25,408 nucleotides of DNA from an uncultured Clostridia bacterium (lineage in GTDB: Bacteria > Bacillota > Clostridia > TANB77 > CAG-508): the NCBI GenBank assembly GCA_934178555.1, contig CAKPQL010000019.1:1-25408 (forward strand), given 5' to 3'. A program made the position numbers and the translations under genes. This document shows, in pieces, positions 1-7,099 of the stretch (positions within the stretch are counted from its first letter, which is position 1; each line of letters begins with the position of its first letter). The notes below the pieces were generated by a model. The model saw nothing but the letters and a program-made list of their open reading frames with translations, was not told where the DNA came from and did not search any database.

Positions 1-1
1 A

Positions 2-103
2 GAGTATTACAAGAAACGAATAAAAAGAAATCAATGTATAGTAGATTCTAAAAAGCAATGTGATATTTGTAAATATAAAGAAATTTGCGAGGAAAGAGTA
101 TGA
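2..103 (+). CDS. C-terminal end of a small Cys-rich protein (5'-truncated)
   Basis: An open frame enters from the left edge and stops at TGA 101-103, giving the last 33 residues of a protein whose start is outside the window. It is Lys-rich and carries four cysteines spaced C-X7-C-X2-C-X5-C, the last three in QCDICKYKEIC. This looks like a small zinc knuckle. The next gene overlaps its stop (ATG at 100) and ends in the same C-X2-C-X5-C pattern, so the two may be related duplicates. Function unknown; small Cys-rich proteins of this kind are common just upstream of terminase genes in Firmicute phages. Confidence 0.55.
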   Translation, partial: EYYKKRIKRNQCIVDSKKQCDICKYKEICEERV

Positions 104-240
104 AAATAGAAGATATATTAAAAAGAACAGATATAGAGACATATAACAAGTTAAAATCAAGATTTAATTATAAAGAGTGTATGAAAAGAAAATGTAAAGA
201 CTGCAAGAAAAAGAAAGAGTGTTTTAAGGAGCAAGAATAA
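100..240 (+). CDS. 46-aa Cys-rich (zinc-knuckle-like) protein
   Basis: ATG at 100 overlaps the upstream stop and follows a GAGGAAAGAG ribosome site; the frame stops at TAA 238-240, sharing bases with the next ATG (TAATG). The first 26 residues are charged and probably helical. The C-terminal half is very basic with cysteines at 27, 32, 35 and 41 (C-X4-C-X2-C-X5-C), compatible with one zinc ion. The tight overlap on both sides shows translational coupling in a small operon with the Cys-rich protein before it and the metallopeptidase after it. I do not recognise a named family. Confidence 0.6.
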   Translation: MKIEDILKRTDIETYNKLKSRFNYKECMKRKCKDCKKKKECFKEQE

Positions 241-572
241 TGAAATTTAAAATGAATAATAAAACATGGTACATAAAAGAATTATCACAACAAGAAATGA
301 AAGAAGAATTAAAAAAACATTATGAAAATCCAATAACAGATGGAAAATATTACGGACTAACATATGCAGATACACAAGAAATATTTTTAGATAAAGATTT
401 ATGTGCTGATAGAAAAAGAAGTACTTTATTACACGAATTAGGACATTGCTATATATTAACATATATAACACATCAAGATAGAAATTACAATGAAGAAGAT
501 GTAGTAGATATAATATCAAATTCACACGATATTATAAGAAATATAGTAGATAAATATTTTAAAAAGATATAG
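240..572 (+). CDS. Small HExxH metallopeptidase-like protein (ImmA/IrrE-like)
   Basis: A 110-aa protein with a zincin motif HELGH at residues 65-69 (preceded by STLL, followed by CY), as in gluzincin-type peptidases. Acidic residues around 81-86 could supply a third zinc ligand. No signal peptide or membrane segment is visible, so it is probably cytoplasmic. In ImmA/IrrE proteins this fold cleaves phage or stress regulators, but those proteins are usually longer and often linked to an HTH repressor, which is not seen here; short peptidases of this type also occur beside terminase genes. The start ATG overlaps the preceding TAA. A hairpin terminator follows at 582-605. The zincin call is firm on motif, the target unknown. 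Confidence 0.65.
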   Translation: MKFKMNNKTWYIKELSQQEMKEELKKHYENPITDGKYYGLTYADTQEIFLDKDLCADRKRSTLLHELGHCYILTYITHQDRNYNEEDVVDIISNSHDIIRNIVDKYFKKI

Positions 573-581
573 ATATAAAAA

Positions 582-605
582 ATAGGAGCATTTTATAGCT
601 CCTAT
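582..605. terminator. Bidirectional rho-independent terminator
   Basis: A perfect 8-bp stem (ATAGGAGC / GCTCCTAT) with an 8-nt AT loop lies between the convergent metallopeptidase (+) and Cas2-like (-) genes. The minus-strand transcript runs into five to six T residues after the stem; the plus-strand T run is weaker. Confidence 0.8.
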
Positions 606-610
606 AGATT

Positions 611-877
611 TTAAACATTATTATGTATCCAATCAGAAACTTCTTTAGATAGATTTTTCCAAGCACATTCTCTAGTTAATTTTGCTACGAAAATCTTATC
701 ATCATCGTCAATATAATTTTTTAAATTATCTCTTATATCAGTTGAAGAAGTTGAAGATTTAATTATCCAAATAGACTCTAATAAATGAGCATAATAGCCA
801 TAATTCTTAATGGCTTCATATAATTTAGAATAATCTTTATCGGATATTAAATCATATGTAATTATAAATGTAGACAT
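611..877 (-). CDS. Orphan Cas2-like (SinR-type) small protein
   Basis: An 88-aa minus-strand protein that opens with MSTFIITYDL, the first beta strand of the Cas2/VapD ferredoxin-like fold with the conserved Asp (D9). It continues with a helix (YSKLYEAIKNYGYYAHLLES), a strand WIIKSS, and FVAKLTRE near residues 63-70. This order matches short Cas2-like proteins often annotated as SinR family protein and found away from CRISPR loci. Cas2 proteins act as adaptation scaffolds and some members have been reported as nucleases; which, if either, applies here is unknown. No Cas1 or CRISPR array is present. The start follows GAGGTGA at 7-nt spacing, it has its own promoter (904-936) and ends at the terminator 582-605. 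It is antisense to the late operon, so it is a cargo gene. Confidence 0.65.
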   Translation of the reverse strand: MSTFIITYDLISDKDYSKLYEAIKNYGYYAHLLESIWIIKSSTSSTDIRDNLKNYIDDDDKIFVAKLTRECAWKNLSKEVSDWIHNNV

Positions 878-903
878 AGTATTTCACCTCACTTTCTATA
901 AAT

Positions 904-936
904 ATTGTAGCAAAGTAAAAGTGAAAAGAATGTCAA
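904..936 (-). promoter_or_regulatory. Extended -10 promoter with TTTGACA box, for the Cas2-like gene
   Basis: Read on the minus strand: TTGACA (931-936), a 21-nt gap ending in TGC, then TACAAT (904-909), giving an extended -10 (TGC-TACAAT). A second box, TTCGACA, lies 10 bp further upstream (941-947), so two direct TTYGACA boxes precede the start. The 21-nt gap is too long for an ordinary sigma-A -35/-10 pair, so the box may be a regulator site. Confidence 0.5.
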
Positions 937-984
937 AAAGTGTCGAAAAATATAAATTAAAGCAAAATAAAGTAGGTGAGCGAG

Positions 985-1542
985 GTGGCGAAATATGACT
1001 GGAAGCAGTTAGAAAAAGAATACATATTAAGTGATTATAAATCAGTAAGTAGCTTTCTGAAAGATAAAGGAATAAAATCAAACGGAAGTACTAAAAAGAG
1101 TACAAAAGGATGGAAAGAAAAAAAGGTACTAAAAGAGGACAAAAAAAGTACCAAAGTAATAGAAAAAGTACTCGAGAAAGAGTCCGAAAAAGAAGCTGAT
1201 AAAATAATACAAGTAAAAGATGTAGCAAATGATTTATTAAGTAAAATAGTACAAGCTAATAATGAACTTAATATGCATATAGCAAGAAATAAGAAAAAGA
1301 CTAAGACAGTAGAATACAATTACGATATGTGCAAGCCAAGTAAAGAAATAATAGATGAAGAGGAAGAAATAAAGTCATATATAGACATTATAGATAGAAA
1401 AGGACTAAAAGAGCTTACATCTGCATTGAAGGACTTAAGTGATATATTAGGAACTAAAGAGGATGATGACGAAAACGATAATTCATTTATAGAAGCTTTA
1501 AATGGAAAAACGGAGGACATTTGGAATGAAGAAGAAAAATAA
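985..1542 (+). CDS. terS: Terminase small subunit
   Basis: A 185-aa protein beginning MAKYDWKQLEKEYILS, typical of small terminase subunits that select phage DNA for packaging. The N-terminal 60 residues (YKSVSSFLKDKGI, then a Gly/Ser/Lys stretch) fit an HTH DNA-binding region. The middle is highly charged, and the C-terminus is acidic (EDDDEND). I chose GTG 985 because it yields MAKYDW and has AGGTGA 5 nt upstream; GTG 976 is in frame and possible (188 aa). The gene overlaps the large subunit by 17 bp, so the two are co-translated. Assignment rests on N-terminal likeness plus position directly before TerL. Confidence 0.75.
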   Translation: MAKYDWKQLEKEYILSDYKSVSSFLKDKGIKSNGSTKKSTKGWKEKKVLKEDKKSTKVIEKVLEKESEKEADKIIQVKDVANDLLSKIVQANNELNMHIARNKKKTKTVEYNYDMCKPSKEIIDEEEEIKSYIDIIDRKGLKELTSALKDLSDILGTKEDDDENDNSFIEALNGKTEDIWNEEEK

Positions 1543-2827
1543 AGCAAATTTCAAATGGAAACAAATGTCTAACAAACAATTAAAAGTATTTACTTGGTGG
1601 AACGTTAACTCACCTATGAAAGATAAAGATGGAATAATAGCAGATGGAGCTGTAAGAAGTGGTAAAACTATAAGTATGGCACCTAGTTTTGTAATGTGGG
1701 CTATGGAGAATTATGATGAGTGTGATTTTGCTATATGTGGAAAAACCATAGGTTCTTTAAATAGAAATGTTATAAATACGTTGAAAAAACAATTACATTC
1801 ACTTAAATATAGATATGAACATAAAAGAAGCGAAAATTTATTAATAGTTAGTAAAAATGGAAAGACTAACTATTTTTATTTGTTTGGAGGTAAAGATGAA
1901 TCAAGCCAAGATCTAATACAAGGTATGACATTAGCCGGTATCTTCTTTGATGAAGTAGCGTTAATGCCACAATCGTTCGTTGAACAAGGTATAGCAAGAT
2001 TAAGCGTTGAAGGTGCTAAATTTTGGTTTAATTGTAATCCTAAAAATCCAAATCATTGGTTCAAATTAGAATATATAGATAAGATACAAGAAAAAAACAT
2101 ATTATATTTACATTTTACAATGGATGATAATTTAACGTTATCAGAAGCAGTAAAAGAAAGATATAGAAGAATGTTTGTTGGAGTATTCTATAAACGAAAT
2201 ATATTAGGTTTATGGGTAACTGCAGAAGGATCTATTTATACAATTTATAGCGATAACAAAGAAGCTTATTATACAGATAATCCAGACTATGATTTTATAC
2301 AAATTGGAATCGATTTTGGTGGCAATGGTTCAGCACACACATTTGTAGCAAGCGGTCTAAAAAATAATTATTCAAAATTAACAGCTTTGATGTCAGAAAG
2401 ATTGGAAGCGACTGGAATGACACCACAACAATTATATAATGCATTAGATTTATTCATAGAAAGAGTACAAAATAAATATGGACAAGTTAGTATGTTATAT
2501 CCAGATAGTGCAGAACAAACACTAATAAATGGAATAAAAACTATGGTATCAAAAAAATATCCTCATATATCTGTAAGAAATAGTATTAAAGAAGAAATAA
2601 TAGACAGAATTAGATGTACGACAAGTTTGATGGCTAGTTTTAGATTTTTTATGACACATGATTGTGTCACATTAGAATTAGCATTTGAAAATGCAGTATA
2701 TAATGACAAGCCAAAAGAACAAGGAAAAGATGAAAGACTAGATGATGGAACATCAGATATAGATACACTTGATGCATTTGAATACAGCTGGGAGAGATAT
2801 ATAAAGCAATATAGTAGGGTTGCGTAG
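1526..2827 (+). CDS. terL: Terminase large subunit
   Basis: The packaging motor: ATPase plus headful nuclease. With ATG 1526 (433 aa) the Walker A motif is GAVRSGKT at residues 41-48 and Walker B is IFFDE ending at D142-E143. The C-terminal nuclease shows IDFGG (D263), YPDS (D327) and DDGTSDID (about 406-413), the acidic triad of the RNase H-like domain. Length and motifs fit the PBSX/SPP1-like large terminases. CGGAGGA (1511-1517) lies 8 nt before ATG 1526; an upstream in-frame ATG at 1502 lacks a good ribosome site. The end overlaps the region just before the portal start, as in a continuous packaging operon. Confidence 0.95.
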   Translation: MKKKNKANFKWKQMSNKQLKVFTWWNVNSPMKDKDGIIADGAVRSGKTISMAPSFVMWAMENYDECDFAICGKTIGSLNRNVINTLKKQLHSLKYRYEHKRSENLLIVSKNGKTNYFYLFGGKDESSQDLIQGMTLAGIFFDEVALMPQSFVEQGIARLSVEGAKFWFNCNPKNPNHWFKLEYIDKIQEKNILYLHFTMDDNLTLSEAVKERYRRMFVGVFYKRNILGLWVTAEGSIYTIYSDNKEAYYTDNPDYDFIQIGIDFGGNGSAHTFVASGLKNNYSKLTALMSERLEATGMTPQQLYNALDLFIERVQNKYGQVSMLYPDSAEQTLINGIKTMVSKKYPHISVRNSIKEEIIDRIRCTTSLMASFRFFMTHDCVTLELAFENAVYNDKPKEQGKDERLDDGTSDIDTLDAFEYSWERYIKQYSRVA

Positions 2828-2837
2828 GAGGAACATT

Positions 2838-4238
2838 ATGTTTAAAAAAATAGTAAATTTTATAAAAGGAGCAATAAATAAGATGTTTAATACAACTGAT
2901 ATAGCAAAAGATTTTAATATAGATATATCAACAAGTAATGAGGTATTATCTGCCATTGAAAAGTGGTCTAATATTTACAATAATAAAGCACCTTGGCTAA
3001 ATGAAGAATTAAAGTCATTACATGTTGCTAAGACAATATGTGAAAAGGTAGCTAAAGCAGTAACAATAGAATTTAAAACTAAAGTCGACGATAAAGAAAT
3101 AGATAAAACATATCAAAGATTTATTAAGAATATAAGAACTAATACAGAGTATGCGTTAGGAAAGGGTGGAATGTTCTTCAAGCCATTTTATAGTAATGGA
3201 AAAATCAAGATTAGTTGTATACAAGCAGATAAATTCATACCTACAAAGTTTGATAGTACCGGCGAATTGCTAGGTGCTATTTTTATTGATCAAATTACAA
3301 GAGGAAAAGAGATATATACGAGACTTGAATATCAAGAACTCAACGATACAACATTAACTATAAAAAACAAAGCATATAAAACTACAATATACAATTCCAA
3401 TATATTAGGAACTAAAATACCACTTAATTCAGTAGAAGATTGGAACAACATTCAGGATGAAATACAAATCAATCATGTCAACAAACTATTAGGAGGATAT
3501 TTTAAAATACCTATTGCAAATCCCGTTGACAATACAAGTCCAGTTGGAGTTGCAATATTTGCAAATGCTCTTGATACGCTAGAAGAAATAGATAAACAAT
3601 TTAGTAGAACTTTATGGGAATATGAAGGTTCTGAACTTGCTATTGATGTTGATGAAACATTGTTAAAGAAGGATCAAGACGGAAACGATATAGTACCAAA
3701 AGGCAAAGAAAGACTATACAGAAAATTAGATATGGGAAAAGAAAATGATAGTTGGAATGTATTTAGTCCAGAGATAAGAGATACATCATTATTTAACGGA
3801 TTAAATGAATTGTTAAGACAATGTGAAAGTCAATGTGGATTAGCATTTGGAACTATATCTAAGATAGAGAATATTGAAAAGACTGCAACAGAGATTAAAT
3901 CAAGTAAACAAGATTACTATGTAACTATATCAGATGTTCAAGGAGCATTACAAACATCGCTTGAAGATTTAGTTTATAGTACAGATGTTTTGATGAGTTT
4001 GTACGGAATAAAACATAAAGTTGGTGCTGATGTAAGTTTTGACTGGGACGATAGCATACTAGTCGATAGCGAAAAAAAACAATCACAAGCATTAGTAGAA
4101 AGAAATGCTAAATTAATAGATGATATAGAATACTTTGTTCAAACAAGAGATTATTCAGAAGAAGAAGCAACAGAATACGTAAATAAAATGCGAGAGCGAA
4201 GCAAAGAACAAATACCAAATGAAGAACTAGAGGAATAG
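2838..4238 (+). CDS. Portal protein (A118/SPP1 gp6-like)
   Basis: A 466-aa portal subunit, expected to form the dodecameric DNA gate at one capsid vertex and to dock TerL. Recognisable parts are GGMFFKPFY near residue 107, the strand IQADKFIPT, and PVGVAIFANALDTLEEID (about 236-253), followed by the WEYEGSEL segment typical of A118-type portals. The C-terminal tail is acidic. ATG 2838 is chosen because TAGGAGGA ends 5 nt before it; a TTG at 2820 would add six residues inside terL. Three bases separate its stop from the minor head protein gene. Confidence 0.9.
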   Translation: MFKKIVNFIKGAINKMFNTTDIAKDFNIDISTSNEVLSAIEKWSNIYNNKAPWLNEELKSLHVAKTICEKVAKAVTIEFKTKVDDKEIDKTYQRFIKNIRTNTEYALGKGGMFFKPFYSNGKIKISCIQADKFIPTKFDSTGELLGAIFIDQITRGKEIYTRLEYQELNDTTLTIKNKAYKTTIYNSNILGTKIPLNSVEDWNNIQDEIQINHVNKLLGGYFKIPIANPVDNTSPVGVAIFANALDTLEEIDKQFSRTLWEYEGSELAIDVDETLLKKDQDGNDIVPKGKERLYRKLDMGKENDSWNVFSPEIRDTSLFNGLNELLRQCESQCGLAFGTISKIENIEKTATEIKSSKQDYYVTISDVQGALQTSLEDLVYSTDVLMSLYGIKHKVGADVSFDWDDSILVDSEKKQSQALVERNAKLIDDIEYFVQTRDYSEEEATEYVNKMRERSKEQIPNEELEE

Positions 4239-4241
4239 TAT

Positions 4242-5903
4242 ATGATAGAAAATAAAATACAAAGTGCAATTAAGCCTATTTTAAGTATATACTCTAAAAT
4301 TGAACTAGAATTAATAGAGAAAATTGCAGAGCATTTTAATTTGAATGAGGAATTTATTAATAGTGATTATTGGTATTTTGAAAAATTAAAAGAACTTGGA
4401 GGCATAAATAATGAAACATTAAAGCTATTAGAAGAATATACAGGGAGAACAAAACAAGAATTACTAAAGGCTATGCAAGATATTGGTGTAAACTCAATAC
4501 CAATTGAACAACTAAATATTGCAACTCAAAAGAATGCATTATTAAATCCAGAAAAGATTATAAATAGTACAAATATACAAAAATTAATAAAATATAGTTA
4601 CAATGAAGTAGAAAAGACTTTTTTAAATCTCAATAAAACAATACAAGAACAAGTAAGACAGACATACACAGATATAATAACAGAGACATATATAAAGGCA
4701 AATGCTGGAGTATGTAGTTATCAAGAAGCAATATTAGAAAGTTTGGACAAATTAGGCGATAAAGGAATATCAATACTTACCTATCAAGATAAAAACGGAT
4801 TGATAAGAAATTATGATGTAGTAGGAACAATAAGACGTGATTTATTAGTTGCAACGAGGGGACTAGCTGGAAAAGTAAACGAAGAAGTAATAAAAGAAAG
4901 TGGGAATCACATAGTAAGAGTTACTAATCATTTTGGAGCTAGAACTGGAGATGGTGGACAAAATTATACGAATCATGCTTGGTGGCAAGAAATGCAATTT
5001 TTCTGTTGGAATTATGATGGAAAAGCTACCAAAGAAGAGAAAAAATTACCTGATTTTATGGAACATTGCAACTACGGAGATATTCGAGGTATTGTAGGAA
5101 TTAACTGCAAGCATTTGTTTACGACATGGTATGGATCAACTAAAAAAGAAGATTTAAAATATACATACGATGAAAATAAAGAAGAATACGAAAAAACACA
5201 ACAACAAAGATATCTTGAAAATGGTGTTCGTAAATGGAAAAGAAAGCAAGTAATTGCAAATAAGGTACAAGATGAAGAAGGATACAAAAAAGCTAGTATA
5301 AAGACAAAAGAATGGCAAGATAGATTAAACATATTTACAAATCAAAATAATTTAAAACGTGATTATACTAGAGAACATATAAAAGAATATAAAAATATAA
5401 CATATAAAGATACAAAGTATGAGAATATAACAGACAAAATCTTAAATAAAGGTAAACAAAAATATAAATTAACAGAACAACAATATTATATTGATGAAGA
5501 TGGAACTAGATATAATGTAGATAATAAATACGTAATATTAAAACCAACCGAAAGAGAGAAAGAAGTAGCTAATATGTTAGGAGAACTATATGGTGGAAAA
5601 ATAAAAATAATACCGAGAGTGAATGAACCTAAAAATATAAAAACACCTGATTATATAGTAAAAAATAAAAGATATGATTTAAAACAAATAAATGGAAATG
5701 GAAAATATGTAATACAAGGAAATTTAAAAGGAAAGCAAAAACAAGCAGATAACTTTATAATTGATATTACTAACTCTAAATTAAATACAGAAGAAGCAAT
5801 AAATCAAATACAAAATATTTATAGTTCAAAACATTATTTATGGTTAGACAGAATAATTTTACTTAAAGATAAAGAGTTCTTAAAAATATATAAAAGAAAA
5901 TAA
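4242..5903 (+). CDS. Minor head protein with C-terminal PD-(D/E)XK nuclease toxin (MuF-type)
   Basis: A 553-aa protein in two parts. Residues 1-340 match A118-type minor capsid proteins (Phage_min_cap2): RRDLLVATRGLAG near 196, HFGAR near 230, NHAWWQ near 241, and GINCKHLF near 286-293, followed by YTYDENKEEYEKTQQQRY. Residues about 425-553 are a separate C-terminal domain: conserved-looking LKPTEREKEVA, then TPD (P469-D470), eight residues, and DLK (D479-K481), i.e. PD-X8-D-X-K, followed by strands and a helix. This fits PD-(D/E)XK nucleases such as the CdiA-C tRNase toxins. MuF proteins of temperate Firmicute phages are known carriers of polymorphic toxin tails. A terminator starts at its stop codon. 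The head part is firm; the toxin activity is inferred from motif and architecture. Confidence 0.85.
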   Translation: MIENKIQSAIKPILSIYSKIELELIEKIAEHFNLNEEFINSDYWYFEKLKELGGINNETLKLLEEYTGRTKQELLKAMQDIGVNSIPIEQLNIATQKNALLNPEKIINSTNIQKLIKYSYNEVEKTFLNLNKTIQEQVRQTYTDIITETYIKANAGVCSYQEAILESLDKLGDKGISILTYQDKNGLIRNYDVVGTIRRDLLVATRGLAGKVNEEVIKESGNHIVRVTNHFGARTGDGGQNYTNHAWWQEMQFFCWNYDGKATKEEKKLPDFMEHCNYGDIRGIVGINCKHLFTTWYGSTKKEDLKYTYDENKEEYEKTQQQRYLENGVRKWKRKQVIANKVQDEEGYKKASIKTKEWQDRLNIFTNQNNLKRDYTREHIKEYKNITYKDTKYENITDKILNKGKQKYKLTEQQYYIDEDGTRYNVDNKYVILKPTEREKEVANMLGELYGGKIKIIPRVNEPKNIKTPDYIVKNKRYDLKQINGNGKYVIQGNLKGKQKQADNFIIDITNSKLNTEEAINQIQNIYSSKHYLWLDRIILLKDKEFLKIYKRK

Positions 5904-5946
5904 AGAAGTCAACTGCGAACCTAGAGGTTCTCAATCGACTTCTTTT
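5903..5946 (+). terminator. Rho-independent terminator after the toxin-tailed head gene
   Basis: A perfect 8-bp outer stem (AAGAAGTC 5903-5910 / GACTTCTT 5937-5944) encloses an inner hairpin GAACC-TAGA-GGTTC and runs into TTTTAATAA. It begins at the last base of the stop codon, in the middle of the head operon. Confidence 0.7.
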
Positions 5947-5952
5947 AATAAT

Positions 5953-5990
5953 ATTATTAACTTAATTATACTATAAATTAGGTTAATAAT
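5953..5990. repeat. Long AT-rich inverted repeat
   Basis: ATTATTAACTTAATT (5953-5967) pairs with AAATTAGGTTAATAAT (5975-5990) across a 7-nt spacer, with one G-T wobble. It lies between the terminator and the next gene. It could be an RNA hairpin or a protein-binding dyad; nothing identifies which. Confidence 0.55.
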
Positions 5991-6043
5991 CAATAGTTTA
6001 CGCTAAAAAAACAAAAATATTCACTATTTAAGGAGGTGATAAT

Positions 6044-6223
6044 ATGGAAAAAATAAAAAGAGAAAGAGCAGAAGAATTAATAAAAAATACTTGTTGTGTA
6101 AGAATTGAGGAAAATAAATTATATATAGATAGAGAAATACAAGATAAAAATACGAAAGAAATATACAAAAGAGGCGATGTATTAGAAATAATAGATACCA
6201 AAAAGAAAGAAGAAAATAGTTAA
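6044..6223 (+). CDS. 59-aa charged protein (possible immunity protein or head-module accessory)
   Basis: ATG 6044 follows AAGGAGGTGAT, a near-perfect complement of the 16S 3' end, at ideal spacing. The frame encodes 59 residues with an adjacent Cys pair (C17-C18, in NTCCVRIEE), strand-like segments KLYIDREI and GDVLEIID, and Lys/Glu-rich ends. No membrane segment or signal peptide. It sits directly after the MuF-type toxin gene but is separated by a terminator and an inverted repeat, and is followed by another terminator-like hairpin. Position suggests an immunity candidate, yet small conserved proteins also occur between minor head and scaffold genes, and 59 aa is short for known CdiI-type immunity proteins. 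Family not recognised. Confidence 0.6.
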   Translation: MEKIKRERAEELIKNTCCVRIEENKLYIDREIQDKNTKEIYKRGDVLEIIDTKKKEENS

Positions 6224-6226
6224 ATC

Positions 6227-6253
6227 ATAGACGTTTTATAGCGCCTATTTTTT
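6227..6253 (+). terminator. Imperfect rho-independent terminator
   Basis: ATAGACG (6227-6233) and CGCCTAT (6242-6248) form a 7-bp stem with one A-C mismatch, followed by six T. It closes the 59-aa gene. Confidence 0.5.
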
Positions 6254-6264
6254 ATATCCAAATT

Positions 6265-6340
6265 CGACTATATGCAAGTCGTGAATAAATGCATAACTAC
6301 ATCGTGAACGAAAAACACGTAAAAGTTCGTAGTAGGAGAA
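6265..6340 (+). promoter_or_regulatory. Folded leader of the scaffold gene
   Basis: Before the scaffold start lie CGACT/AGTCG (6265-6269 with 6277-6281) and a longer pairing of ACTAC plus GAAC (6296-6300, 6306-6309) with GTTCGTAGT (6325-6333). The second touches the AGGAGA ribosome site, so it could modulate scaffold translation. No -10/-35 pair is convincing here. Confidence 0.35.
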
Positions 6341-6350
6341 AGGAAACATT

Positions 6351-6929
6351 ATGAAAAGAAAATTTTTAGAAGATTTAGGACTAGAAGCAGATGCAATCGA
6401 AAAAATAATGATTGAAGCTGGAAAGGACACAACAGCATTAAAAGCAAAAGTAGATGATTTAACAGAACAATTAAATGTTAAAGATACTACTATTTCAGAA
6501 AAGAATAATAAAATAGCTGAACTTGAAAAAGTAGACGTCGAAGCTATTAAAACAGCTGAGTACGAAAGAGGAAAAACAGAGGGTTCTAAAGAAATAGAAA
6601 CTTTCAAAAAGCAAAATGCATTAGAAAAAGCTTTATCTAAGTATAAGGCAAAAGATACTAACATTTTAAGTAAAATGCTAGATATGGAAAAGGTTAAATA
6701 TAACGACAAGTATGAAATTGTGGAAGGATTAGAGGAACAAATAAACTCTATCAAAGAAAACCACGATTATTTATTTGATAGTGATAATCCTTTACCAACG
6801 TTTACAGGGAATATTAAACAACCTGGAAATACGCAAATAACTAAAGAGATATTCAATAAAATGGGATATCAAGACAGATTAAAATTATACAATGAAAATA
6901 AAGAATTGTATGATCAACTTAAAGCTTAA
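6351..6929 (+). CDS. Capsid scaffold protein (Phage_GP20-like)
   Basis: A 192-aa protein of the GP20-type scaffold family, which guides capsid assembly and leaves before DNA fills the head. It begins KRKFLEDLGLEADAIEKIM (residues 2-20), typical of the family, followed by a coiled coil (about 22-60, TALKAKVDDLTEQLNVKD and onward), a charged middle, and a C-terminal segment with FNKMGYQDRLKLYNENKELY. AGGAGAAAGG precedes the ATG. Position immediately before the major capsid gene supports the call. Confidence 0.88.
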   Translation: MKRKFLEDLGLEADAIEKIMIEAGKDTTALKAKVDDLTEQLNVKDTTISEKNNKIAELEKVDVEAIKTAEYERGKTEGSKEIETFKKQNALEKALSKYKAKDTNILSKMLDMEKVKYNDKYEIVEGLEEQINSIKENHDYLFDSDNPLPTFTGNIKQPGNTQITKEIFNKMGYQDRLKLYNENKELYDQLKA

Positions 6930-6942
6930 GAACTTTATTTAG

Positions 6943-7065
6943 TAATGAGTAATACGAGCCGTCGCCAAACTTTTCGTACTACTCACCTATTCACAAACAC
7001 TTAAGAAAGTATTTGTATTTAACATTATAATGATAAAAAAATATAAATGCAACCACTTTCTTAAG
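6943..7065 (+). promoter_or_regulatory. Structured spacer before the major capsid gene
   Basis: The 170-nt gap holds two hairpins. The first pairs GAGTAATACGA with TCGTACTACTC (about 6947-6983, one mismatch). The second is a perfect 11-bp inverted repeat CTTAAGAAAGT (7000-7010) / ACTTTCTTAAG (7055-7065) around a 44-nt AT loop that contains TATAAT at 7026-7031. No matching -35 is seen. Probable RNA elements setting capsid mRNA stability or translation; function inferred. Confidence 0.45.
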
Positions 7066-7099
7066 AAAACAAATATTTAAAAGAAAGAGGTAATTTAAT

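Noticed and set aside
611..877. A CRISPR-Cas locus suggested by the Cas2-like gene
   Set aside because: No Cas1, effector or repeat-spacer array is seen anywhere in the window.
6259..6300. TTCGACT before the scaffold gene as another TTYGACA promoter
   Set aside because: The last base differs and no TGY-TATAAT-like -10 lies at the 21-bp distance.
6245..6754. Minus-strand open frame opposite the scaffold gene
   Set aside because: It is the reverse of a well-supported coiled-coil gene, has no ribosome site and a Ser/Phe-rich make-up typical of antisense reading.
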